In this document: in pieces, positions 31,960-41,200 of the stretch
How the letters are laid out: every line of letters starts with the position of its first letter
Numbering within the stretch: the stretch's first letter is position 1
Assembly: GCF_039649665.1 (NCBI RefSeq)
Contig: NZ_JBDJAW010000004.1
Location: 62,001-126,000 of the forward strand
DNA: 64,000 bases
Source: Microbispora sp. ZYX-F-249
GTDB taxonomy: Bacteria > Actinomycetota > Actinomycetes > Streptosporangiales > Streptosporangiaceae
Direction of reading: 5' to 3'
The notes under the pieces: generated by a model
What the model saw: the letters and a program-made list of their open reading frames with translations, nothing else
Databases searched by the model: none
What the model was told of the DNA's origin: nothing
Translations under genes and position numbers: made by a program

Positions 31960-34103
31960 TTCGGCAGGATCTGCACCGGCGTGTCGCCGCCTCCCGCCGG
32001 ACCGTCGCCCCCCGTGGGCGGCGTCACGGACACCAGCCCCCGGCAGCTTCCGCCACAGCCGCCGAACCGCTCGGTGTTGATCGGCGTGAACTCCGTCGCG
32101 GGCACGCCCCGCAGCGCCCGCAGCATCGTGTCCTTCCAGATCGGGCCGGGGACGCTGGCGCCGAAGACCGAGCCGTAGTAACGGCCGCCGATCGTGACGC
32201 CGTTCAGCTTGTACTTCGAGGTGCCACGGGGGTCGCCGAGGCTGACCGCGCCGGCCAGGTCGGGGGTGAACCCGGCGAACCAGGCCGAGGAGGAGTTGTC
32301 GTTGGTCCCGGTCTTGCCCGCCGCGTCGCGGCCGATGCCGCCCACCGCCGACATCGTGCCCTTGGTGAACACGCCCGACAGGATGTGCGCCGCCGCGTCG
32401 GCCACCTCGGGATCGAGGGCCTGCCGGCACTTCGGCTTGTAGTCGGTGCTCTTGCCCGTGCTGTCGGTGATCCGGGTGATCGCCATCGGCGCGCAGTACT
32501 TGCCGCGCGCGCCGATCGCGGCGTACGCGGTGGCCACGGTCACCGGGTCCATCTCGTTGATGCCGAGCGTGAACGTCTCGACCTCCTTGAGCGGGGCGCC
32601 GTCGGAGCGGTGGATGCCCAGCGACTTGGCCGTCTTGACCACCTCGCAGAGGCCGACCCGCTGCTCGAGCTCGACGAAGAACGTGTTGACCGACGCCCAG
32701 GTGCCGGTCTGCAGCGTCTTCCAGCCGGGAGCGCCCTCGTCGTTGGTGACCGTGTGGCTCGGGTCGCCGATGTTCTCGCCCGCGCAGTTCTTGAAGGCCG
32801 CGTAGCTCCGCGCGGTGTAACCGGCGCCCGCGCTGAAGCCGTCGTTGATCTTCATGCCCTGTTTCAACGCGGTGAGCAGGGTGAACGTCTTGAACGTCGA
32901 ACCGGCCTGGAAGCCTATGCCGCCACCGTGCGCGACGTCGGCCACGAGGTTGTAGGACATCTGGTGCTTGCTCTTGCGCGTGCCGTACGGGCGGCTCGCG
33001 GCCATCGCCTTGATCGCCCCGGTGCCGGGCTGGACCAGCGCCTCGGCGGCGACGGGGTTGTCCGACGGGTGGACCCACTTCCTGATCGCCCGGTCGGCGG
33101 CGGCCTGCATCGTGGGGTCGATCGTGGTCCTGATGGTCAATCCGCCGCGGTTGAGGAACGCCAGGCGCTGCTTCGCCGTCTTGCCGAAGTCGGGGTTGTT
33201 GAGGATCTCGTTGCGCACGTAGACGCAGAAGTACGGATACTTGCTCGACTCACAGCCGCCGGGCAGCGGGGTCCCCTTGTAGCCGAGCCTGGCCTTCTTC
33301 GCCTCGGCCGCCTGCTCCTTGGTGATCTTGCCGAGCTCGGCCATCCGGTCGAGCACGACGTTGCGCCGCTTCAACAGCCGGTCGCGGCTGGTCTTGCCCA
33401 GGTTGGGGTCGGTGGCGTTGGGGTCCTGCACCGCCCCCGCCAGCGTCGCCGCCTGCGGCAGCGTAAGCTCGCTCGCGCTGATCCCGAAGAACCGCTTGGC
33501 CGCCGCCTCGACGCCGTACGCCCCCGCGCCGAAGTAGGCGATGTTGAGGTACTTCTCCAGGATCTGGTCCTTGGAGTACTTCTTCTCCACGCCCATCGCG
33601 TAGCGCAGCTCGTTGAGCTTGCGGGCGTAGCTGGCCTCCAGGGCCTTGTTCTTCTCCTCCTCGGTGTCGGCGGCGTTGAGCAGCACCTGCTTGACGTACT
33701 GCTGGGTGATCGAGGAGCCGCCCTGGGCCACCCCGCCCGACTGCAGGTTCGTGGCCAGGGCGCGGAGGGTGCCTTCGATGTCGATCGGGCCGTGCTCGTA
33801 GAACCGGTAGTCCTCGATCGAGATGATGGCCGTCTTCATGATGTCGGCGATCTTGTCGGACGGCACGACCTCGCGGTACTGCTCGTAGAACCGCGCGATC
33901 TCGCGGCCCTTCACGTCCTGGATGACCGAAACCTGCGCCAGCGGGGGCTCGGCGAGATCCCGTGGCGCGATGCCCACGTCCTCGACGGCCGACACCAGCC
34001 CGACGCCCGCGCCTCCCACAGCCGGCAGCGCGATGCCCGCGACCAGCACGCCGGCCGCCGCTCCCATGGCGGCCAGACGCAGCACCTTCCCCGTGGCGTT
34101 CAC
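31956..34103 (-). CDS. Bifunctional class A penicillin-binding protein
   Basis: A 715-residue glycosyltransferase/transpeptidase. An N-terminal membrane anchor (about 10-40) precedes the GT51 domain with IISIEDYRFYEHGPIDIEG (catalytic Glu) and GGSSITQQYVKQ. The transpeptidase domain has the nucleophile in AGSTFKTF (about residue 400), SVN at about 469 and KTGTNDNSSSAW at about 595. It polymerises and cross-links peptidoglycan outside the membrane. The C-terminus has a Cys-containing GGCGGSCRG and a Gly/Pro tail. The GTG at 34103 has GGAGG 5 nt upstream. Its neighbour is a beta-lactamase 71 nt upstream. Confidence 0.93.
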   Translation of the reverse strand: MNATGKVLRLAAMGAAAGVLVAGIALPAVGGAGVGLVSAVEDVGIAPRDLAEPPLAQVSVIQDVKGREIARFYEQYREVVPSDKIADIMKTAIISIEDYRFYEHGPIDIEGTLRALATNLQSGGVAQGGSSITQQYVKQVLLNAADTEEEKNKALEASYARKLNELRYAMGVEKKYSKDQILEKYLNIAYFGAGAYGVEAAAKRFFGISASELTLPQAATLAGAVQDPNATDPNLGKTSRDRLLKRRNVVLDRMAELGKITKEQAAEAKKARLGYKGTPLPGGCESSKYPYFCVYVRNEILNNPDFGKTAKQRLAFLNRGGLTIRTTIDPTMQAAADRAIRKWVHPSDNPVAAEALVQPGTGAIKAMAASRPYGTRKSKHQMSYNLVADVAHGGGIGFQAGSTFKTFTLLTALKQGMKINDGFSAGAGYTARSYAAFKNCAGENIGDPSHTVTNDEGAPGWKTLQTGTWASVNTFFVELEQRVGLCEVVKTAKSLGIHRSDGAPLKEVETFTLGINEMDPVTVATAYAAIGARGKYCAPMAITRITDSTGKSTDYKPKCRQALDPEVADAAAHILSGVFTKGTMSAVGGIGRDAAGKTGTNDNSSSAWFAGFTPDLAGAVSLGDPRGTSKYKLNGVTIGGRYYGSVFGASVPGPIWKDTMLRALRGVPATEFTPINTERFGGCGGSCRGLVSVTPPTGGDGPAGGGDTPVQILPN

Positions 34104-34174
34104 TAAGTCCTCCCCCAAATGGCTATAGACAAGGTTATGGGGCCGTAAAACGCGATCGGCCCCATAACGAGTTG

Positions 34175-35080
34175 TTACGGCAGCCGGCCGAGGCCGCGCG
34201 CGAGCACGGTGGCCGTCTTGGCGACGACCTTGTCGTCACCGGAGCCGTCGGCCGCCAGGCGGTTGGTGTAGATCGCCATGATGATCGGGGCGGCCCCCTT
34301 GGCCGGCCAGACGACGGCGATGTCGTTGGCGGTGCCGTACGTCCCGCCGGTGCCGGTCTTGTCGCCGACGATCCACGTCTTGGGCAGCCCGGCGCGGATG
34401 CGCGCGTCCCCTGTCGTGTTGTCGCGCAGCCACCCGATCAGCCGGGAGCGGTCCTTCGCGCCGAGCGCGTCGCCGGCGGTGAGCGCGCGCAGATCGCGGG
34501 CGATCGACGCGGGCGTGGTCGTGTCCCGCCGCTCCTTGGGCGACCACTCGTTGAGCTCGGTCTCCCACCGGTCCAGCCGCGAGATCGGGTCCTTGAGCGT
34601 GCGGAAGTAGCGGGTGAGCCCCTCCGGCCCGCCGATGCGCTTCAGCAGCATGTTGCCGGCGGTGTTGTCGCTGTAGATGACCGCCGCCCGGCACAGCTCG
34701 GCGAGGGTCATGCCGTCCTTCACGTGCTTGGCGGTCTCCGGCGAGTACGGCTTCAGCTCGTCGGCCGTCCAGTGGACGACCTTCTTCGTCAGCTCCCGGT
34801 CGGTGGTGCGGTCCAGCACCGCCGCGGCGGCCACCGCCTTGAAGGTGGACGCCAGCGCGAACCGCTCGCCCGCCCGGTAGCCGATCGTCTTCCCGGTCGC
34901 CGTGTCGATCGCGTACGCGCCGATGCGGCCCTTGAAAGACGTCTCCAGCGCGCGCAGCGCGGCGGCCACGTCCGTCGGGGGCGCGGCCGGTGCGGCGGCG
35001 GCCGGGGTCGCGGCCGGGGCGGCGCCGACCAGGACGAAGACCGTCATCGCGGCGGCTTTCACCGTCACCGGGTGTCCCAT
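34175..35080 (-). CDS. Class A beta-lactamase
   Basis: A 301-residue exported serine beta-lactamase. The Ala/Pro-rich signal region (residues 1-35) is followed by all catalytic motifs: STFK with Ser78, SDN at 137-139, ExxLN at 173-177 (the deacylating Glu) and DKTGTGGTYG. Nothing essential is missing, so hydrolysis of penicillins is expected; spectrum cannot be predicted. The ATG at 35080 has GAGGACATCC upstream. It sits directly upstream of a class A PBP gene on the same strand, which may allow shared expression. No BlaI/BlaR or AmpR-type regulator gene is next to it. Confidence 0.95.
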   Translation of the reverse strand: MGHPVTVKAAAMTVFVLVGAAPAATPAAAAPAAPPTDVAAALRALETSFKGRIGAYAIDTATGKTIGYRAGERFALASTFKAVAAAAVLDRTTDRELTKKVVHWTADELKPYSPETAKHVKDGMTLAELCRAAVIYSDNTAGNMLLKRIGGPEGLTRYFRTLKDPISRLDRWETELNEWSPKERRDTTTPASIARDLRALTAGDALGAKDRSRLIGWLRDNTTGDARIRAGLPKTWIVGDKTGTGGTYGTANDIAVVWPAKGAAPIIMAIYTNRLAADGSGDDKVVAKTATVLARGLGRLP

Positions 35081-35200
35081 GGATGTCCTCGCTCTCGTGC
35101 GTCGGTGATCTGTCAGACGCAGGAGCAAACCAGAGGGTTCGGAACAAGTCCAATATTCATATGGACACCCGGCCGATATCGGTTCACATATGAGACCAGC

Positions 35201-36313
35201 TCAGAGCGGCGGGGCGAAGTGGCGGCCGGCGGCGACGAGATCGTCCACGGCCCGCGCCGCGGCGGCGAGCCGCTCCCCCGGCGATCCGGCGACGACGACG
35301 TGCGGGAGGCCGCGCCGGGACAGCTCGGCGCGCAGCCGCCGGTCCATCTCGTGCCTGACGTGCTCACCGTCGCGCCAGCCGTCCTGCTCGAAGGGCACGC
35401 CGTCCACGGACGTGTGGATCCACAGGTCGTGCCGGGCCCGCTCGTGGACGCGCAGGACGTCCGCGCTCACCGTGCCGAGGTAGCGCTCGTGCCACAGGGC
35501 GGTGGCGAGCGCGTCGGTGTCGCAGAACAGCACGGGCGAGCCGACCCGCGCCGCCGCCTCCTCCCAGCCGAGCTGCCGGTGCGCGATCAGCGTGAACTCC
35601 TCCGGCTCCCACTCCAGGTCGTCGAGCCACGGCTCGGGCGCTCCCGCCTTCTTGGCCGCCCGGCGGGCCAGGGCCAGCTTCTCCTCACAGTAGGTCCTGC
35701 CGTACTCGGGCACCCAGCGGGTCGCGGACCAGACGCCGCCGCGTGCGGCGTAGTGGGCGGCCAGGGCGCGGGCGAGCGTGGTGGTGCCGGTGGACTCGGC
35801 TCCGACGACGACCACCCGCCAGGCGAGGTGGGCGCGTACGGCGGGGCTCAGCCAGGGCCAGGCGGCCACCGGGTCGTCGCGGACCATCGTCCCGCTGACC
35901 GGGTGGCGGCTGCGGTCCGGATCGACCGCGACGTGCACGCCGCCGAACCTGCGGGCCAGCTCCGGCCCGTACGCCTCGGAGGAGAAGACGGCGTCCACGT
36001 CGGGCGCGCCGCCGCCGTGGGCGAGCGCCAGCGCGTGCCGGAACGCCTCGACGTGTGCGGCCCAGACGTCCGGGTCGTCGTAGTCGATCTCGACGTCGTC
36101 CACGACCGGCGCCACCACCACGTGCGGCTGCGGATGGGCCTCGCGCAGCCACGCCGTACGCAGGGCGAGCGGGATGCTCTCCACGCTCGAGGCGGCCACG
36201 ACCACCGTGACCAGCGCGCAGTGCCCGGCGGCCGTGTCGACGAGGTGGTGGTGGCCCGCGTGCGGCGGATAGAACTTCCCGATCACCAGCCCGTGCGCGT
36301 AGCGGGTGCTCAT
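35201..36313 (-). CDS. nadR: Bifunctional NadR: NMN adenylyltransferase / ribosylnicotinamide kinase
   Basis: A 370-residue two-domain enzyme. The adenylyltransferase domain has GKFYPPHAGHHHL with the HxGH-type motif and the PVSGTMVRDDP end motif. The kinase domain has Walker A GAESTGTTTL (about residue 170). It phosphorylates nicotinamide riboside to NMN and adenylates it to NAD. The N-terminal HTH repressor domain of enterobacterial NadR is absent. The ATG overlaps the pnuC stop (ATGA), so uptake and phosphorylation are coupled. Confidence 0.93.
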   Translation of the reverse strand: MSTRYAHGLVIGKFYPPHAGHHHLVDTAAGHCALVTVVVAASSVESIPLALRTAWLREAHPQPHVVVAPVVDDVEIDYDDPDVWAAHVEAFRHALALAHGGGAPDVDAVFSSEAYGPELARRFGGVHVAVDPDRSRHPVSGTMVRDDPVAAWPWLSPAVRAHLAWRVVVVGAESTGTTTLARALAAHYAARGGVWSATRWVPEYGRTYCEEKLALARRAAKKAGAPEPWLDDLEWEPEEFTLIAHRQLGWEEAAARVGSPVLFCDTDALATALWHERYLGTVSADVLRVHERARHDLWIHTSVDGVPFEQDGWRDGEHVRHEMDRRLRAELSRRGLPHVVVAGSPGERLAAAARAVDDLVAAGRHFAPPL

Positions 36314-36966
36314 TGCGCCACCGCCGCGTCGGGGGCGGGGACGGGCCGGGCGGCCAGGTCACGCCGCCAGGCGACCAGCCCGGCCACGCACAGCGCGAGG
36401 AACAGCACGTAGAGGACGCTGGTGAGGTAGAGGTCCTTGTACGCGTAGAGGGGGATGTAGATCAGGTCGACCGCGATCCACAGCCACCACGACTCGACCC
36501 GCTTGCGGCACTGTCCGTAGGTCGCCATGAGCGACAGGGCGGTCGTCAGGGCGTCCCAGAACGGGACGGCCGAGTTGGTCCAGGCCGCCAGCGCGGCGGT
36601 GAGCAGCCCGGTGGCCCCGGCGCCGGCGAGGGCGAGCCACACCCATTCGGCGCGGCCGGTCCTGGTGACCACGAGCGTGGTCCGCCCGGCCCCGCCGTAG
36701 AGCCACTGCCACCAGCCGTACAGGCCGAGGACCACGTAGACGATCTGCAGGCCCGCGTCGGCGTACAGGCCCACGGCCAGGAAGACCAGGCCCAGGAGGA
36801 CGACGTTCGCGACGCCGATCGGCCAGTTCCAGATGTTCTGGCGGGCCACCAGCCAGACGGTGAGCGCTCCCGTCACGAACCCGAGCAGCTCGGCCCAGCT
36901 CGTCGACACGCCGCCCAGGGTGATGGCGGGCTCCAGGAGGGGCCCCAGCAGATCGGTCAGTGCCAC
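36310..36966 (-). CDS. pnuC: PnuC nicotinamide riboside transporter
   Basis: A 218-residue membrane protein with about seven helices. Family motifs are NIWNWPIGVANVVLLGLVF, YGWWQWLYGG and the C-terminal ESWWLWIAVDLIYIPLYAYK with the substrate-contact aromatic residues. It lets nicotinamide riboside in by facilitated diffusion; NadR traps it by phosphorylation. Two tandem GTG codons (36969, 36966) follow AAGGAGG; the second has better spacing (5 nt) and was chosen. A palindrome lies just upstream. Confidence 0.94.
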   Translation of the reverse strand: MALTDLLGPLLEPAITLGGVSTSWAELLGFVTGALTVWLVARQNIWNWPIGVANVVLLGLVFLAVGLYADAGLQIVYVVLGLYGWWQWLYGGAGRTTLVVTRTGRAEWVWLALAGAGATGLLTAALAAWTNSAVPFWDALTTALSLMATYGQCRKRVESWWLWIAVDLIYIPLYAYKDLYLTSVLYVLFLALCVAGLVAWRRDLAARPVPAPDAAVAQ

Positions 36967-36976
36967 CACGACCTCC

Positions 36977-37387
36977 TTAATCGTCAGTGTGACGATAACA
37001 AGGGATCGCGATCAGGGAAACATGGACGACGTATCCGGCGGCGGCGCCCACGGCGTACCAGAACAGGTCGGGGGCGTTGAAGGTCGTGCCGAGCGCCAGC
37101 CGGGCCAGCGCGCTGTGCGCCGACAGCTCGGCCGGCACGCCGGTGAGCTGGGCGAACTCGACCAGCCAGCTCAAGCAGAGCGCCACGGCCGCCACCGCGA
37201 CCGGCCGGGCGCGCGGCGCGGCCACGACCACCAGCGCGTACACGAGGAGGGTGTAGAGGAGGTCGCCCGCGTACTTGCCGACCGCGCCCGGCAGCAGCGC
37301 CCGGACCGCCAGGCCCGCGCCTACGACGACCACGGCGGCGGCCAGGGCGGCGAGCCGGCGATGCGGGGAATGCGGCGGATGCGGCAT
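36977..37387 (-). CDS. DUF2809-like small membrane protein
   Basis: A 136-residue protein with four hydrophobic segments. YAGDLLYTLLVYALVV, LCLSWLVEFAQLTGVP and GTTFNAPDLFWYAVGAAAGYV fit the DUF2809/VanZ-like pattern. Function unknown. Its TAA stop lies 10 nt before the chosen pnuC start, and the putative pnuC operator overlaps its 3' end. Start ATG at 37387, 25 nt after the DUF1707 gene. Confidence 0.75.
   Translation of the reverse strand: MPHPPHSPHRRLAALAAAVVVVGAGLAVRALLPGAVGKYAGDLLYTLLVYALVVVAAPRARPVAVAAVALCLSWLVEFAQLTGVPAELSAHSALARLALGTTFNAPDLFWYAVGAAAGYVVHVSLIAIPCYRHTDD
36980..36996. promoter_or_regulatory. Palindromic operator candidate upstream of pnuC-nadR
   Basis: ATCGTCA-GTG-TGACGAT: perfect 7-bp arms and a 3-bp spacer, 14-30 nt before the pnuC start, inside the last codons of the upstream DUF2809 gene. 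The position suits a repressor responding to NAD status (for example an NrtR-type protein), but the regulator is not known. Confidence 0.5.
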
Positions 37388-37412
37388 CCGGGCACCGTAT
37401 CGGGGCCGGTCG

Positions 37413-38033
37413 TCAGGGGACCCGGTGGTAGCGCACCCAGATGTCTCCGCCGATGTGCCCGGACAGCCGCAGCACGACGCCGTCGGGGTCGGGCGGCACG
37501 GGAGAGGTGTTGTGCACGCGCCTGTGCCGGATCCACCCGCCGGAGGTCACCTCGTCGGCGACGACCCGCCAGCCGAACGGGACCCGGATGACGACGTCCC
37601 CGAACATCGAGTCGCAGCGGACGGTCATGCCGATCTCCCGGTGCGGGCAGTCCGCGTACCGGAAGTCGACCACCGCCGTCCGCCAGGTGCAGTCGAGCGT
37701 GATCCGCGGCGGCACCCTCCAGCGCCCGGTCTTCCTGACGGCACGCGTGCCGCGGGTGAACAGCAGCAGATCGTCCGCCGGCTCCGATCGCACCTCGGGC
37801 GCCCGCGTCCCGGGCAGGTCCGCGACCAGGGCCTCCAGCTCACCGTAGGTGCGCGCGGCGTACAGACGGTCGAGCCGATCGGTCAGCTCGTCCAGGGTGA
37901 TCCGGCCCTCGCCGACGGCGGCGCGCAGCCTGTCCGCGGTCCGGTCCCTGTCCCGGTCCCCGGCGCGTAATTCCGCCTGGTCGCCCACAAGTGAGCAGTT
38001 TAGTAATCGGCATTCCAGGGTCGCCAGGTTCAT
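37413..38033 (-). CDS. DUF1707 (SHOCT-like) protein with LiaF-like C-terminal domain
   Basis: A 206-residue protein. The DUF1707 domain (about 22-75) has the standard RAGDRDRDRTADRLRAAV and ITLDELTDRLDRLYAARTYGELEAL-type sequence. A second beta-rich domain follows (MFGDVVIRVPFGWRVVADEV), similar to the cell-wall-stress LiaF-like domain. No membrane helix is evident between them. Start is uncertain: ATG at 38033 (no ribosome site, possibly leaderless) or a GTG at 37988 that would start closer to the domain. Confidence 0.82.
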   Translation of the reverse strand: MNLATLECRLLNCSLVGDQAELRAGDRDRDRTADRLRAAVGEGRITLDELTDRLDRLYAARTYGELEALVADLPGTRAPEVRSEPADDLLLFTRGTRAVRKTGRWRVPPRITLDCTWRTAVVDFRYADCPHREIGMTVRCDSMFGDVVIRVPFGWRVVADEVTSGGWIRHRRVHNTSPVPPDPDGVVLRLSGHIGGDIWVRYHRVP

Positions 38034-38262
38034 ATATCCGAAATAGCGGTACTCGTCGGCCCGAAATTTCGGGAGCGCATGCGAAAAATCACGTGATGGA
38101 ACGATCTAGCCGGAAAAACGATCGCTAGTTAAACTCCGAGTCAGCTTCGGCCGCCCGTCTCGGGTGGCCGTTCGCCCGTCGCCCAACGGGGAGGGCCCGT
38201 GCCCTCCCATGCCCCGGGGCGGCGCGGCTCCTCCACGCCCTGAGCGGCGGGGCCTCACAGGT

Positions 38263-38273
38263 CTCCATGGAGG
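38263..38273 (+). promoter_or_regulatory. Ribosome site of the subtilisin gene inside a palindrome
   Basis: CTCCATGGAG is a perfect 10-bp palindrome whose right half is the Shine-Dalgarno sequence GGAGG (38269-38273), 4 nt before the GTG start. An upstream GAGGGC..GCCCTC hairpin also lies in the leader. Otherwise the 244-nt gap 38034-38277 shows nothing recognisable. Confidence 0.4.
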
Positions 38274-38277
38274 TGTC

Positions 38278-41200
38278 GTGTCGAGGAAGCCCCCACCTGC
38301 CTACTTACGGACCACAGCGGTCGTCGCCGGCCTCGGCCTGGTGACGGCGATGATCCCGGCGGCCTCCGCCGCCGCCGACCCGAGCCCCACCCCGTCGCGG
38401 TCGTGGAGCGCCACGGCCGTGACGGGCGCCGAGCGCGTCCAGGGCGCCAAGTCACCCAGCGGCAGGCTCGCCAAGAGCGACCCCGCCCTGCTCGCCTCGC
38501 AGTCGCCGGAACGGACGAGCGTCGTCGTCAAGCTCGACTACGACGCGCTCGCGGCCTACAAGGGCGGCCTGCCGGGTCTGCCCGGCACCAGCCCGTCGGT
38601 CACCGGCAGAGCGCTCAACCTGAAGAGCGGCGACGCGGCGAAATACACCAAGCACATCGAGAGCGTCGAGAACACCTTCCTCGGCGAACTCGGCGCCAAG
38701 ATCCCCGGCGCCAGGGTCGGGCAGAAGCTCCGCACGGTCTACGGCGGCGTCGCCCTGACACTGCCCGCCAACAAGGCCGCCGAGCTGCTGAAGCTGCCCG
38801 GCGTGGCCGCCGTGCAGGAGGACAAGCGGGAGCAGCCCCTCACCGACTCCAGCCCGGAGTTCATCGGCGCGACCACCGTCTACAACCGGCTCGGCGGCGT
38901 GAAGTCGTCGGGCAAGGGCGTCATCGTCGGCATCCTCGACACCGGCGCGTGGCCGGAACATCCCTCGTTCGCCGACCCCGGAACGCTTCCGGCTCCCCCG
39001 CCGAGGGCGGACGGCACCGCGCGGACGTGCGACTTCGGCGACAACCCGCTGACGCCGGCGGCCGACCCCTTCCGGTGCAACAACAAGCTGATCTCCGGGC
39101 AGCCGTTCCTGGAGACGTACAACGCGGTCGTGGGCGGGGAGATGTACGGGGACAGCGCCCGTGACTCCAACGGCCACGGGACGCACACCGCCTCCACGTC
39201 GGCGGGCGGGCCGGTCGACCACGCCGACCCGCTCGGCATCGACCGCGGCGCGATCCACGGCATCGCGCCCGCGGCGCACGTCGCGGTCTACAAGGTCTGC
39301 GGCGCGGAGGGCTGCTACCAGTCCGACTCGGCGGCCGCGGTCGCACAGGCCATCGCCGACGGCGTGCGGGTCATCAACTTCTCGGTCGGCGGCGGCGCGG
39401 ACCCCTACAGCGACCCGGTCGAGCTCGCGTTCCTCGACGCGTACGCGGCGGGCGTGTTCGTGTCGGCCTCGGCGGGCAACTCGGGACCGGGCGCGGCGAC
39501 GACGGACCACCGTGGCCCGTGGGTGACCACCGTTGCGGCCTCGACGCAGAGCCGCACCTTCCAGTCGACGATCACGCTGACCGGCGGGCCGTCGATCAAG
39601 GGCGCGTCGATCACGGCGGGCGTCGCCTCGCCGCTGCCCGTGGTGCTCGCGTCGGCCCCGCCGTACAACGACGCGCTGTGCGTCGGCACCCCGCCCCCGG
39701 GGCTGTTCGCCGGGAAGATCGTCGCCTGTGAGCGCGGCCCGAACCGGGTGCTCAAGGGAGCGCAGGTCAAGAAGGGCGGCGCCGCGGGGATGATCCTGTA
39801 CAACTCCACCCCGCTCGACGTCATGACCGACAACCACTGGCTGCCGACGGTCCACATCGACAAGCCGGAGACCGACGTGCTGCTCGCCTGGCTGAACTCG
39901 CACCCGGGTGCGACGGCGAGCTTCACCCAGGGCGAGAAGGCGACCTGGCAGGGCGACGCGATGACGACGTTCTCCTCGCGCGGCCCGGGCGGCGACTTCC
40001 TCAAGCCCGACGTCACCGCGCCCGGCCTGCACATCCTGGCGGGCACCACCCCGACGCCGGAGTCGGAGCTGGAAGGCCCTCCGGGCAACCTGTACCAGGC
40101 GATCGCGGGCACCTCGATGTCGTCGCCGCACGTGGCGGGCGCCGGCGCGCTCGTGTTCGCGCTGCACCCGGACTGGACGCCCGGCCAGGTCAAGTCGGCC
40201 CTGGAGACCACCGCGACGACCAAGGTCACCAAGCAGGACCGGACCACCCCGGCCGACCCGTTCGACTACGGCGGCGGCCGCATCGACCTGAGCAAGGCGG
40301 GCGACGCGGGCCTGACCCTCGACGAGACCGCGGCGAACTACGCGGCTTCGGCCGCCGATCCGCTGAACCGGATCGATCTCAACCTGCCGTCGGTCAACGC
40401 GCCCGTCATGCCGGGCGTGATCAGCGCCAAGCGCACGCTCGTCAACGCGACCGGCAAGACGCTGATCTACACCGCTACGGGCACCACCGTCAGCGGGGCG
40501 AACATCACCGTGCTGCCGCCGCTGTTCACGGTGAAACCGGGCAAGAGCCAGAAGATCACGGTCGTGATCACGGCGCCCGACCTGCCCGACGGGCAGTACT
40601 TCGGCCAGGTGAACCTCAAGCAGGTCGGCGGCGACCGGGAGCAGCACCTGCCGGTGGCCTTCTACCGGCAGGAGGGGGCCGTGCCGATCGACCAGACCTG
40701 CGCGCCCGGCACCATCGCCAGGAACACGGGCGAGTCCACCTGCACGGTCACCGTCCAGAACAACACCCTGGAGGACACCGAGGTCACCGCGGTCAGCACG
40801 CTGGACCTCAAGCTGCGGCTGAACGGCGTCACCGGCGCGACCAAGATCGGCAGCCAGATCGTGACGGCCAAGAGCACGCTCCCCGGCAGGCAGCCGGACA
40901 AGCCGACCATCGCACCCGGCGAGAGCCCGGCCGGCTACCTGCCGCTGGCGGCCTTCGGCATCGCCCCGACCCCCATCGGCGACGAGGAGGCGCTGAACTT
41001 CACCGTCCCGGCGTTCACCTACGCCGGCCGTACGTTCACCAGGATCGGCGTCGTCTCCAACGGCTACACGGTGGCGGGCGGCACGAACGGCGCGGCGGAC
41101 ATCCAGTTCGCCCCGCAGACGCTGCCCGACACGGCCCCGCCGAACGGCGTGCTCGCGCCGTACTGGACCGACCTGAACGGCACCGGGGCGCCGGGCGTCT

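Noticed and set aside
35130-35200. CATATG-containing imperfect palindromes between nadR and the beta-lactamase considered as a regulator site
   Set aside because: Arms are unequal and spacing irregular; no recognisable operator or lactamase regulator accompanies them.
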